Positions 21,399 through 33,015 of a DNA stretch of 64,000 nucleotides are shown here, piece after piece. The DNA is from Turnera subulata (Eukaryota > Streptophyta > Magnoliopsida > Malpighiales > Passifloraceae). The position numbers were made by a program, and so were the translations under genes. The notes below the pieces were generated by a model. The model saw only the letters and a list, made by a program, of their open reading frames with translations, did no database searches and was not told the origin of the DNA. The stretch spans positions 92,746 through 156,745 of the forward strand of contig JAKUCV010007782.1 of assembly GCA_028386065.3 (NCBI GenBank). The letters run 5' to 3'. Each line of letters begins with the position of its first letter. Position 1 is the stretch's first letter.

Positions 21399-23702
21399 TG
21401 AAACGCCCCGACCCGTATTTACCGTACACAGTAAACACAAGCCGGAACTGTGACAACCCAACCAAATAAACCCAAGCATACAGTGTGAACAATAATAACT
21501 CGGGCCCAACGGCCCAAAACAGTAAACAACATAAATAACATATCCGGCCCAATGGCCCAATTATAGCGAAAACATGCACAGCGGAAGACTTATGAAAAAC
21601 CGTAGGGATCGACATCCCTAACCAAAATCCCGAGGATCGACATCCTCATCACAATTCATTATTAATCCATTATTACTTAATCCAAAAGACACAGAAATTC
21701 GATACGGGGATAAACATCCCAAAAATACCAAACAAGCACCGGGATAGACATCCCGAGCCAAAACACAACAAAAGCACAACATCCAACAATGCAACAATAC
21801 CAAACACAATAACCGAGTAATAAGGCACATATTGAAGGAAATCCATCCTCACCTTGGCCGATTACTCAACTTCGGAAACTATGACCGGTCCGACGCCGGC
21901 TCCTCGGGAAACTGCCCGATACAAAAAACCTATACCACAAGACAATATATACACTCACATAAATGCACATAATCGGTATGCTATGATGCCAACATTACGA
22001 TATATACCCATCCCGGTTCTTATCTAATATTATTAACTTTCATCGAAAATAATTTACCAAACGTATTTCCGAATATAATTTCGGTATCATACTTTAATTA
22101 AAACTCTTTCAAAATTTATTTTCATAAAATAACTATAATCTTCCAAAATATTAATCTCCATAAATTTTCCAGAAAAATAATGAACTATTTATAATTTTCA
22201 GAAACTATTTATAGTATTTATCTTTTCTAAATATATATAGTAATAATATTTTCCAACACAAAATATATTTAACTTTAATTTCCAAAATACATATTTATAT
22301 ACACATACCAAAATCATAATTTTCCAAACGAAATAATATACATATAAATTTCCACAAATTAATTTCAAGATGTATATATATATATTTTTCCAATTAAAAA
22401 TAGTTTTCCAAAACCAAACTTAATTATTTATCAAAGTAAATATATTTATATTTTAATAAAAATTCCAGAATCAAATCGTCCATAATTTTCTAAAAATAAC
22501 TATATAATTTTTTTCAAAATTAAATATCAGATTATGTTTAAATAAATATATATAAAAAAATTGTTTTTTTTTAATCAGGCTGGATCGTGAATAGTGCAAG
22601 CCCAGGCCCAGGGAAGAGCCCAACCCAGCCCTGTCTGGACCTGACCCACACACATCCACGGCCCAACCCGGAAACCAGCCCAAACAACAGAAATAAGGGC
22701 GTGACCCGACCAGAAACATCTGGGTCGGACGCGGGTCGCGGGCTGCTCACCTCGGGTTGACGCAGCGGGACGGCGGCGGCGGCGCGAGGGAGGGAAGCAA
22801 CCACACCAACAGCTGCGGCGGACGAAGGGCGGCGCGAGGGTGGCGGCAACTGGCCACGGCGGCAGCTGCTGATGTTGCAGGTGGCGGGAGAAGCAGATCC
22901 GCCGGGTCTGTCGACGGGTCGTTGGCGCGTGACGGCGGCTCCGGCGACGGGACAACTTGCGGGCGACGGGGGTGAGGTCGCGTCGGCCTTGCGAGCACGG
23001 TGGTGGTGTCGGTGCGGCGAGATGACGGCCCGAACTCTTACACGTGAACAGTGCAGGGGCTCGGTTGAAGGTGACGACACTGTTACTCTTTTTTTTCTTT
23101 TTTTTTCCTTTCTTTTTCCTATTTTTCCTCATTTTTCTTTCTATTTTTCTAATTTTCCGAAATTCTTTTTTTTCTTTTTCTTTCTTCTTTCTTTTTTTTT
23201 CATTACTTCTTCGTTTTTTTTTTCTGTTTTTCCTTTTTTTTTTCTATTTTTCTTATTTTTTCTTTTTCTTTTCTCTTTTTTTTCTCTTTTCCTCTCCTTT
23301 TCTCTCTTTTTCTTTTTCTCTCTTTTTTTTCCTCCTCTCTTCCTCTCCTTCTCCACCGGTCTGCTTCTTCTTATAAACTGAGAAAAATACTATTATACAT
23401 GTGATGATCAAATAATACAATTCGTCCGTATTACAGGCGAATCCGATCCGGACCAGAAAATAACCGATACCTCCTTAGTTATTTTCCGGTGTGATTTTCC
23501 GAGAAATTCCGAAAACCGAAAAATACCAACTTAGTTCCGAAAAATTCACGGGAAAATCACGAGCGCGGGAAAACCCTCGGTTTCGAAAGACAAGTCCCGA
23601 TTTACCTTGAATTAATTACCCAAGATTAATTCAACAGTAAATCACGGTAAATAGACTTTCACAGTCCGGTAAAAATCCAAAATTTTTACCCGGGCTGTTA
23701 CA
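21399..23702 (-). repeat. G4 left (3') LTR
   Basis: Nearly identical to 26088-28462. Hairpins at 21502-21515 (GGGCC-CAAC-GGCCC) and about 21603-21755. GC-rich island at 22580-23090 and pyrimidine tract at 23085-23360. Confidence 0.9.
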
Positions 23703-24480
23703 GACTACCCACCTTAAAAAGAATTTCGTCCCCGAAATTCCGTCTTATTCGTGGGTCCTACCACGATAAGCTTCTGGCACACTCTGTCAGGTATCCAACC
23801 TCAACATGAGATACCGCTTATACCCTTAAGCGACATCTCATCCGCTTATAAATACCAAATCTCATGACTGGCATACTCACACACAGTCATGGACTCTCCA
23901 CTAAGATCTCGAACAACCTCTGACTCCGAGAACAACAGCTACATCGGCGGCAAGGCTTTCCCAACAAGCTCCGATGAAGAACCTCCAAAGAAGCGGGTTC
24001 AAGACGAACATCATCGGCCTAAAGGAGCACATGGTCGTTTCCCCAAAACGACGGAAGAAGCGAGTCCCCAAGAAAGCTGAAGATCGCAAGGGCAAGGCGG
24101 TAGCTGAGAGCAGCACTCCGCATCAGAAGTTGACGCAACTGAACTTCTCTCTGAAGAAGATCAGCTCGGCGGTGGCGCAAATAGAACTAGCGTGTGCGGA
24201 ACTGTTTCCGCACATGCAAAATGTCAAAAATCTTGTAAAAGATCTAGAGAAGCAAGTAGCTCCGTAGAGTACTCTTCTCCTGTTGTAATCCTTTATGAAA
24301 TAAATAAAATAAATTTCCTTTTAAAATCAAAACTCTCTTATGTTATAAAATCTTATGTTAATTGGAAAAATAAAACATCTCAAAGTAAAATAAAAATCAA
24401 CCATAAGAATATAAAATCAAATATAAGAAAATTAAAAACAAACTCGTTTAACAAAATCAAAACAAAAAGAAATTAAAACA
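23703..24480 (+). other. G4 interior, part 1: small basic ORFs on the + strand
   Basis: Two overlapping frames are open: 23889-24080 (MDSPLRSRTTSDSE..., 63 codons) and 23974-24267 (97 codons). The second has a basic KRRKKRVPKK stretch like a nuclear localisation signal, then a Leu/Ile-spaced C-terminus ending KDLEKQVAP that could form a coiled coil. A frameshift or small intron could link the first start to the second ending, but this cannot be proven. No family is recognised. Confidence 0.4.
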
Positions 24481-25096
24481 AAATATATTGTCATGAACGG
24501 TGCTCGTATCGGACGAAAACATCCACGAACCCAAGAAACGTAACGTACACTAACGGTGGCGTCCGTTTCGTTAACTCACACGGCGATGATCACGGGAGCG
24601 TCCTGTGTCCCTCGAAAGAAACGTTACCCACTTGTTCACAATTTCCGCATGAGCCAAAACATCTGTCTCGTCTCGTATCTCTCCACGATGTCCGAACAGC
24701 TGTGAACTTGTCGCACATGCACTCTACTCGAGGTGTGGTCCCGTCTGTCCAACCTCAACGGTCACGGATGCAAGTGGTGAAAGATGCAAGAAAATATAGT
24801 AAAACCATAAAAAGAAAAGACAGGGTAGCCAGAGCGAAAGAAATCATGAGTTAGGAAAAGCTTGAAAAACTCTGGCATGGGTCCGGAAAACGCGTAAATT
24901 GACAAAGCATTAAATACAACAACGGTAAAATTCAAAAAGCAAATCTTGAAAATCGAAAACAATAAACAAGCTCCCCATAGGTGTATAAAAGAAGGAGCGG
25001 TGATGTGTAAATTATCAAAAGCATTAAAGCAACAAACCATTCTGAAAAACAAAAACGCAACGCTCCAAAAACAGAATCACACACGTTCCAATCAAG
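24481..25096. other. G4 interior, part 2: leader of the 227-aa ORF
   Basis: No recognised gene. The last ~90 bases before the ATG at 25097 are A-rich, as upstream of the second copy. The 96-codon - strand frame at 24762-25052 has no recognised domain. Confidence 0.4.
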
Positions 25097-25780
25097 ATGC
25101 CTGCTCCATCTTCAGTTTTCTTCGTCGAAGGTGCCAACCTTGGCAGGAGAAACCGTCTGGCGTACAGCATGGTCAACGAACGTGCTGAAGAGCTACCGAA
25201 CGAGCTTGGCAGAATGCCACGCCTGGTCTTTGTCGACGAGCTCTACTCCTCAAGATTCTTCGTCACTCCCATGGAGGAGGTGTTCTTCCTAGAGGACCAT
25301 GGGACACTGAGGACTTCATACTACGGCTCAGCAAACTCCGTGATGTTCTTCATCTCGTATAGGCTTCAAGAGTTCAACCTGGAGTCCACTTGCCAAACTG
25401 TGGAGCAAGGCGCTTACTACCAGCTCTCAATGACAGCCCAGAGCATACCCAGAATGACTCGGCTACCTCCAACCTGGCCAAAGGTACGGCTACTGGTGTG
25501 GAACTGCAGAGGAGTGGCTAGAGGTGCACAAGAATTCTCGCGTACTTTGAGGGACTTGAAGAACCAGTACAAGCCGAACATGGTTCTTCTGACGGAGACA
25601 CAGTGGCAACCACGGGACGATCACGGTCTGATTCCACTCCGATTCCCTCAAGCTAACCGGTTCGAGATTCCTGGCCAGCGCGACAGAGGCGACATGTGGT
25701 TCTCGTGGAGCGACAGAGTCACGGTCAACGTCAACAGTGACGCAAACAGCTTCCGTGTCAACGTCGTTGCAAACCGTTAA
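25097..25780 (+). CDS. Unknown conserved ORF, 227 aa, antisense to its host LTR element
   Basis: No family is recognised for the first ~130 residues (starting MPAPSSVFFVEGANLGRRNR). Residues ~130-215 contain VRLLVWNCRGV, a spacer, KPNMVLLTET, then NRFEIPG...MWFSW. This is the order seen at the N-terminus of plant LINE endonucleases (exonuclease-endonuclease-phosphatase fold), with the Asn and Glu positions kept. The rest of the nuclease, including its Asp/His catalytic end, is absent. A second copy at 46340-48582 has the same length (about 74% identical by eye) although third codon positions differ widely. This copy has mostly C/G third positions. It lies on the strand opposite to the G4 transcript. 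A selected protein is likely; its function is unknown. Confidence 0.7.
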   Translation: MPAPSSVFFVEGANLGRRNRLAYSMVNERAEELPNELGRMPRLVFVDELYSSRFFVTPMEEVFFLEDHGTLRTSYYGSANSVMFFISYRLQEFNLESTCQTVEQGAYYQLSMTAQSIPRMTRLPPTWPKVRLLVWNCRGVARGAQEFSRTLRDLKNQYKPNMVLLTETQWQPRDDHGLIPLRFPQANRFEIPGQRDRGDMWFSWSDRVTVNVNSDANSFRVNVVANR

Positions 25781-26060
25781 ATGTATTTTCTTATTTTTAT
25801 AAAATATCAAAAATTAATGTAATATTTCCCTTTTATCAAAAATCAATGGAATATTTCTCTTGTATTTCCAATATTATCAGTATTAATAATATTCGTATTT
25901 TTGCATATTATGGCATCATTTACCTCATATGTGTATGTTCTGCGACAGCTGGCGTCCCTTGACTGGATCCATAATGCACTAACTAAAATGATAAAAAATA
26001 ATAAATAAATGGAGCGAACTATGCAAACAGGATAACAAACACACAGAGACTGCCCAACAA

Positions 26061-26087
26061 GACCTAACGCCCGCTCCGCTACCAAAA
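26061..26087 (-). other. Primer-binding-like site of G4
   Basis: On the - strand the bases right after the LTR read TTTTGGTAGCGGAGCGGG, close to the plant initiator-tRNA-Met complement TGGTATCAGAGC. This fixes the orientation of G4 as minus. Confidence 0.65.
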
Positions 26088-28462
26088 TGAAACGCCCCGA
26101 CCCGTATTTACCGTACACAGTAAACACAAGCCGGAACTGTGACAACCCAACCAAATAAACCCAAGCATACAGTGTGAACAATAATAACTCGGGCCCAACG
26201 GCCCAAAACAGTAAACAACATAAATAACATATCCGGCCCAATGGCCCAATTATAGCGAAAACATGCACAGCGGAAGACTTATGAAACTCACATATACACT
26301 GTATGCATAAATGCAAACTATGGATCCAAGCCCGTCCAANNNNNNNNNNNNNTCATTAAAACAAACCGTAGGGATCGACATCCCTAACCAAAATCCCGAG
26401 GATCGACATCCTCATCACAATTCATTATTAATCCATTATTACTTAATCCAAAAGACACAGAAATTCGATACGGGGATAAACATCCCAAAAATACCAAACA
26501 AGCACCGGGATAGACATCCCGAGCCAAAACACAACAAAAGCACAACATCCAACAACGCAACAACACCAAACACAATTACCGAGTAATAAGGCACATATTG
26601 AAGGAAATCCATCCTCACCTTGGCCGATTACTCAACTTCGGAAACTATGACCGGTCCGACGCCGGCTCCTCGGGAAACTGCCCGATACAAAAAACCTATA
26701 CCACAAGACAATATATACACTCACATAAATGCACATAATCGGTATGCTATGATGCCAACATTACGATATATACCCATCCCGGTTCTTATCTGATATTATT
26801 AACTTTCATCGAAAATAATTTACCAAACGTATTTCCGAATATAATTTCGGTATCATACTTTAATTAAAACTCTTTCAAAATTTATTTTCATAAAATAACT
26901 ATAATCTTCCAAAATATTAATCTCCATAAATTTTCCAGAAAAATAATGAACTATTTATAATTTTCAGAAACTATTTATAGTATTTATCTTTTCTAAATAT
27001 ATATAGTAATAATATTTTCCAACACAAAATATATTTAACTTTAATTTCCAAAATACATATTTATATACACATACCAAAATCATAATTTTCCAAACGAAAT
27101 AATATACATATAAATTTCCACAAATTAATTTCAAGATATATATATATATTTTTCCAATTAAAAATAGTTTTCCAAAACCAAACTTAATTATTTATCAAAG
27201 TAAATATATTTATATTTTAATAAAAATTCCAGAATCAAATCGTCCATAATTTTCTAAAAATAACTATATAATTTTTTTCAAAATTAAATATCAGATTATG
27301 TTTAAATAAATATATATATAAAAATTGTGTATTTTTTAATCAGGCTGGATCGTGAATAGTGCAAGCCCAGGCCCAGGGAAGAGCCCAACCCAGCCCTGTC
27401 TGGACCCGACCCACACACATCCACGGCCCAACCCGGAAACCAGCCCAAACAACAGAAATAAGGGCGCGACCCGACCAGAAACATCCGGGTCGGACGCGGG
27501 TCGCGGGCTGCTCACCTCGGGTTGACGCAGCGGGACGGCGGCGGCGGCGCGAGGGAGGGAAGCAACCACACCAAAAGCTGCGGCGGACGAAGGACGGCGC
27601 GAGGGTGGCGGCAACTGGCCATGGCGGCAGCTGCTGATGTTGCATGTGGCGGGAGAAGCAGATCCGCCGGGTCTGTCGACGGGTCGTTGGCGCGTGACGG
27701 CGGCTCCGGCGACGGGACGACTCGCGGGCGACGGGGATGAGGTCGCGTCGGCCTTGCGAGCACGGTGGTGGTGTCGGTGCGGCGAGATGACGGCCCGAAC
27801 TCTTACACGTGAACAGTGCAGGGGCTCGGTTGAAGGTGACGACACTGTTACTCTTTTTTTTCTTTTTTTTCCTTTCTTTTTCCTATTTTTCCTCATTTTT
27901 CTTTCTATTTTTCTAATTTTCCAAAATTCTTTTTTTTTTCTTTTTCTTTCTTCTTTCTTTTTTTTTCATTACTTCTCTGTTTTTTTCTGTTTTTCCTTTT
28001 TTTCTATTTTTCTTATTTTTTTCTTTTTCTTTTTTCTTTTTTTTCTCTTTTCCTCTCCTTTTCTCTCTTTTTCTTTTTCTCTCTTTTTTTCCTCCTCTCT
28101 TCCTCTCCTTCTCCACCGGTCTGCTTCTTCTTATAAACTGAGAAAAATACTATTATACATGTGATGATCAAATAATACAATTCGTCCGTATTACGGCCGA
28201 ATCCGATCCGGACCAGAAAATAACCGATACCTCCTTAGTTATTTTCCGGTGTGATTTTCCGAGAAATTCCGAAAACCGAAAAATACCAACTTAGTTCCGA
28301 AAAATTCACGGGAAAATCACGAGCGCGGGAAAACCCTCGGTTTCGAAAGACAACTCCCGATTTACCTTGAATTAATTACCCAAGATTAATTCAACAGTAA
28401 ATCACGGTAAATAGACTTTTACAGTCCGGTAAAAATCCAAAATTTTTACCCGGGCTGTTACA
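26088..28462 (-). repeat. G4 right (5') LTR with assembly gap
   Basis: Matches the left LTR except for 26284-26370. There it keeps extra bases and then has 13 N (26340-26352) in the segment that holds about 540 bp in G2. Hairpins at 26191-26204 and about 26369-26525. Pyrimidine tract at about 27850-28125. Confidence 0.9.
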
Positions 28463-31201
28463 CAATGGCCCAATAATAGTAAAAACATGCACAGCGGAAG
28501 ACTTATAAAACTCACATAAACACTGTATGCGACATAGATGCAAACTATGGATCCAAGCCCTGTCCAAGGGATAACGCTGCAGTCTGTCTGGAATGCGCCA
28601 AGCCTGTACAACAAATAACTCATCCTACGGGATGAAAGCCCGCAGGTGAGGGGTGAGTCCGAAGTGCTCACCGACGAAGGAAAGACCAACAATATGAACA
28701 CAAAAATTACTCAAGTCAAACACAGGCTAAACAGCCAAACACACCAAAGCAAAGACTCGACCCAAAATCGGTTAAAGACCAAAAGACTCGAATAAAATCC
28801 AATTATCCAATTTTATCTTTCCGGGCCCCGTCACGGATAAGCTAGGGGTCAGACCTGGTTATCAACACATTCCGGGTGCCAGACCAAATCCAGAGAACCC
28901 AGGGATCGACATCCCAAAAATACGAACCCAGGGATAGACATCCCAAAAATATATCACGGGATAGACATCCCAAGCATAGACATGCTTATCAAGTAACCCA
29001 GGTCAAGGCCACCACGAAACAGTCTTAAACCATCGAGTCGTACCACTACCTGTCACGCGACAATTATATTATCGTCGTCAAAATCAAATCGTATGGATCG
29101 ACATCCCTAACCAGGATACTGGGATAGACATCCCTATCCAAAATCAAGGATCGACATGCTTGTCACAATTTATTATTTAATCCATTATTCTTAAACTAAA
29201 AAGACTCAGGATCAACATCCAAATACCAACCAAGATACTGGGATAAACATCCCGACCACAATCAAGACAATGGGATAACATCCCGAACCATACCAGCAAA
29301 TGCAATAATCAACAAACATGATAACCGAGTAATACAGGCACATATTGAAGGAAATCCATCCTCACCTTGGCCGATTACTCAACTCCGGAAAAATGACCGG
29401 TCCGACGCCGGCTCCTCGGGAAACTGCCCGATATCCAAACCTATACCACAAGACAATATAAACACACATAAATGCACATAATCGGTATGCTATGATGCCA
29501 ATACTACGAAATTACCCATCCCGATTACTTATCCTTTATTTCCGTCTTTTACCGAAAATAATTACCGTACGTATATCCGAATATAATTTCGGTACCATAC
29601 TTTAATTAAAACTCTTTCATAATATTTTCATAAAATAACTATAATTTCAAAAATTATAATCACCATAATTTTTCCAGAAAAATAATAACCTATTTATAAT
29701 TTTCAGAAAATATTTATATAGTATTTATCTTTTTCTAAATATGTAATAATATTTCTTACACAAAATATAATTACTTTTAATTTACAAAATACTTATTTAT
29801 ATACATATACCTCTATCATAATTTTCCAGACGAAAATAATATACATATTAATTTTCCAGAAATTATTTTCAAGGTATATATATATTTTTTCCAATTAATA
29901 ATAGTTTTTCCAAAACAAAACTTAATTATTTATCAAAGTAAATATATTTATATTTTCCTAAAAATACCAGAATTAAATTTCCATAATTTTCTCAAAGTAA
30001 ATATATAATTTTTTTTCAAAATTAAATATCAGATATAAATAAATACCTATATATATACATATATATTATTTTTATTTTATTTTTTTTTAACTGGACTGGG
30101 CCAAACAGTGTCGGCCCAGGCCTAGCACAGCACTAAACCCAGGCCCTAGACAGGAGCCTAGGCCTTGGCCCGTGCAGCCGGCCCAGTGACACACAGCCCA
30201 AGTCCAATAGTTCTGACCCAAATTCAAAAATCAAACCCGGCCACGGAACGGGTCAGCCCGACCCTTCCGGGTCGTCCTCTCCCTAGCTCACCTCGGTCAC
30301 GGCAAAGGGTGGGGATGAGCAGGACGGCCACGGCTCGACGAGGCGAGGGCGACGTCGCGGTGGAGCTTGCTGCTGCGGCTGCTAGTGGTTGTCATCGTCA
30401 GCGGCGCGGGGAAGCAGATCCGCGGGTCGCACGACGGGTCAACGACTCCACGGCGCGCGTCAAGCGGCGGAAGAGCTCAGGGTCAGCGGAGGTCGATAGG
30501 CGACGGGACGGCGACTCGACTGGCGGTGGCGGTGTGGCGAGACTCAGCCCGGAGCTCCGTTTGGTGAACAGTAATGGAGGCGGGAAGAAGGTGACAGAAC
30601 TGTTCCTCCGGTTTTTTTTTCTTCTTTTTTCTGTTTTCTTCTTTTTCTTCTTTTTTTTCTATTTTCCTTCCTTTTTCCGAATTTCTTTTCTTTTTTTTCT
30701 TTCTTTCTTTTTCTTTTCCACTCTCTCTGTTTTTTTTCTATTTTTCTGTTTCTTCTCTTTTTTTTTTATTTCTTTTTTTTCCCTTTTTCTCTCTTTTTCT
30801 TTTTCCCTCTTTTTCTTTTTCTCTCTTTTTTTTTCTCTTCTCTTCTTCTTCCTCTGCTTCCTTCTTTTTATAACCGTAATATTACTGTTCAACCTGTGAT
30901 TTTACTATGCAGTGTGTGATTAACCAATAATGCAGGCGGGTCCGATCCGGACCAGAAAATAACTGATACCCCCTTAGTTATTTTCCGATGTGATTTTCCG
31001 AGAAATTCCGAAACCCGAAAAATACCGACTTAGGTCCGAAAAATCCACGAAAAAATCATGAGCGCGGGAAAACTCTCGGTTTCGAAAAACGACGCTCGAT
31101 TTACCTTGAATTAACTACCCAAGATTAATTCAACAGTAAATCACGGTAAAAAGACTTTTACAGTCCCGGTAAAAATCAAAAATTTTACCCGGGTTGTTAC
31201 A
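28463..31201 (-). mobile_element. LTR G3, right part
   Basis: Continuation of G3 after the G4 insertion, ending CCCGGGTTGTTACA at 31201 and followed by CCAGC. The hairpin array at about 28912-29285 includes AAGCAT-AGAC-ATGCTT (28974). Some units are decayed (for example AGGATCGACATGCT near 29146). GC-rich island at 30090-30600, pyrimidine tract at 30610-30865. Total G3 length without G4 is about 2.9 kb. Confidence 0.9.
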
Positions 31202-31560
31202 CCAGCCAATTACAATGCAAGAGCTCTCGAATGCAGCTGACTATGGCCCGAACTGCTAAAGGGGGAGACGACTGAGTAGATAGAATCTGAATAACTATCA
31301 AAGAATCCACTTCCAGCTCAAGTTGTCGAATCTCCAAGTCCCATGCGAGGTTTAAACCCGCCCACACACCCTAGAGTTTAGCACATAAGACAGAGCATAC
31401 CCCAATTTCCAATCAAAACCAGCTATCCATCCCCAAGTGATTCTGCAATACACCCCTGGCACTAGCACTACGATCCTGTCCCTTCATTGCTCCATCAGTA
31501 TTCAGTCGCGCCCAACCTTCCGGAGGGCATTGCCATCCCACCAGCCTCACCTTATGCACA
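31202..31560 (-). pseudogene. LINE RNase H-like domain, N-terminal part
   Basis: The - strand reads CPPEGWARLNTDGAMKG, RGVLQNHLG, then LNLAWDLEIRQLELEVDSL, the usual order of the RVT_3/RNase H domain at the end of plant LINE ORF2 and related host proteins. Two in-frame stops (TGA, TAG) and a Lys at the expected catalytic Glu (CAKL) show decay. It joins in frame to 21241-21110 on the far side of G3. Confidence 0.78.
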
Positions 31561-31573
31561 AGTCTTATAGTCA

Positions 31574-32565
31574 AATTTTGATGAGTTGGCCGTTATCCTA
31601 TGACATGGCACAGTGCTTATGTGTCCAAATGTCCATGTCATTAGGTTTTGATTGATTAAATAAAAAAATTATAAGACTCAATTAAGAACTTTTTTTATAT
31701 AAATTATAGATCTTCTAAAGATACTAAGCTCTAAAATTTTAAATTCTTAATTATAAATTTTAACCACAAATCTTGAATCCTAGAGTAATAGATTAAAGTA
31801 ATAGCTTTTAAATTTTAAAATCTTAAACTCTAAAATAATACCAAAATGTTAAACATGAAAATTCCAAATCTTGAATCCTATAATTAAATTGTTAAAAGCG
31901 CAACTCCTAAAATCTTAAATCTCTAAATTATAAAATCGCCCTAAACCTCAAAATCATAAACCCTAAAATTCTAAGTTTTAAATCTTAGAATGTAATGATC
32001 TATAATCCTAAAATTTAAATATTAAATCCTAAAATTAAATCTTAAATTATAACTTCAGATGGTCTATGCAAAATAAATTAATTATTATTTAATATAAGTA
32101 ATTGAGATTTTAGATTATTCACCATTGGTATGTAACCCTCTTTCTAATGTTAAGGTTAGGATTTAATACTTTATAATTTATAATTTATGATTTAGGGTTT
32201 TAAGATTAATAATACAAGATTTTAAAGTTTAGTCCTTTAGATTTTAGGATTTATGATTTTAAATTTATAATTTTAATATCATAAAGTTTTGAGTTTTAAG
32301 GTTAGCATTTAAGATTAAAAATTTTATGAATTTAAACTTTAAAGTTTTAATATTTAGGAGTTTAAGATTTTTTATTTTAAAATATTCCAAAGTCGTATAA
32401 TTTATAAATAATTTCTAATTAAGTCCTACAATTTTAAAATTTTACCATTCAAGTCCTATAATTTTTTGATTTAGTTAATCAAGTCTTAATGGCATGGACT
32501 TTAGACATGTTAGCATATGATGTGTACATGCCACGTCATAAGATAACGGCCAACTCAGCAAAATT
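31574..32565. mobile_element. Foldback element with long terminal inverted repeats
   Basis: The left end AATTTTGATGAGTTGGCCG and the reverse complement of the right end, AATTTTGCTGAGTTGGCCG, match and stay similar far inwards, so most of the ~990 bp is one large inverted repeat. The interior is a degenerate TAAACCCTAAAAT-like repeat, C-rich on the left half and G-rich on the right. No coding sequence. Probably a Mutator-like foldback MITE; a clear 9-bp target duplication was not found. Confidence 0.7.
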
Positions 32566-33015
32566 AGATAGAAAATGGTGCCTCGGACTTCTGATTAATA
32601 AACAACTCAAAATAATAGGACTTCATTAATCAAAAAAGAAGTTATAGGGCTCGATTAAAAAATACCTAAGAATAATAGAACTTTTAGACCCCTTTATCCC
32701 CTTGACTCTAGCAATAAAAAAATCCCTTTTACTATCCTTTCTTGATATTTTTTTTTGTATTGTCGAGATAGGATAGATGTCCCAATTCAATGTATATAGA
32801 GTATATAATATATTGTTTTTCAATTTTAAAGCCAACACTAACATCTCTCTTGAATTGGGTCCACAGAGATCATGGGTTCCATACTTCCATCATCCCAAAA
32901 ATTTTAAAAATAAATAATTGGTGGTCACGATCATATCATGCCAACAGGGTTAATTAGTGAGGAAGCCTTGTTACCTCCTCGTACAGTAATACGAGGTCCA
33001 GATTGACGTAGAAGG
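32566..33015. other. AT-rich spacer
   Basis: No gene seen. About 32750-32830 matches 59670-59740 in inverted orientation (TTGAATTGGGACATCTATC and its complement), marking another dispersed repeat. The last bases, GAAGG (33011-33015), are the target duplication of Copia C. Confidence 0.6.

Larger units (their letters stand above)
21399..28462 (-). mobile_element. G4: two-LTR family G element inserted in G3
   Basis: LTRs at 21399-23702 and 26088-28462 flank a 2.4 kb interior. The target duplication CAATG lies at 21394-21398 and 28463-28467. The sense strand is minus: a primer-site-like TGGTAGCGGAGC (reverse complement of about 26072-26084) adjoins the right LTR, and the segment before the left LTR resembles the 3' end of plant Ty3/Gypsy chromovirus elements (TTTCGGGGACGAAATTC, reverse complement near 23725-23741). 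There are no gag-pol genes, so it is non-autonomous. The interior's open frames lie on the opposite (+) strand. The right LTR has a 13-base N gap (26340-26352), and the left LTR lacks about 590 bp found in G2 at the same place. Confidence 0.88.

Noticed and set aside
21030..21560. 176-codon - strand frame at the G3/G4 boundary
   Set aside because: It runs through two LTR heads and a microsatellite. The real coding trace here is RNase H in another frame.
22571..23132. Arg/Pro/Ser-rich - strand frames (also 27336-27896) as genes
   Set aside because: They cover the GC-rich LTR island plus purine tract. Frames differ between LTR copies and no domain is visible.
25097..25780. Simple 5'-truncated LINE endonuclease ORF
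   Set aside because: The first 130 residues are not LINE-like, the ORF stops cleanly at the same point in both copies, and no reverse transcriptase follows.
31690..32410. True interstitial telomere repeat
   Set aside because: CCCTAAA-like words are degenerate and mirror-arranged in a foldback, not a tandem array.
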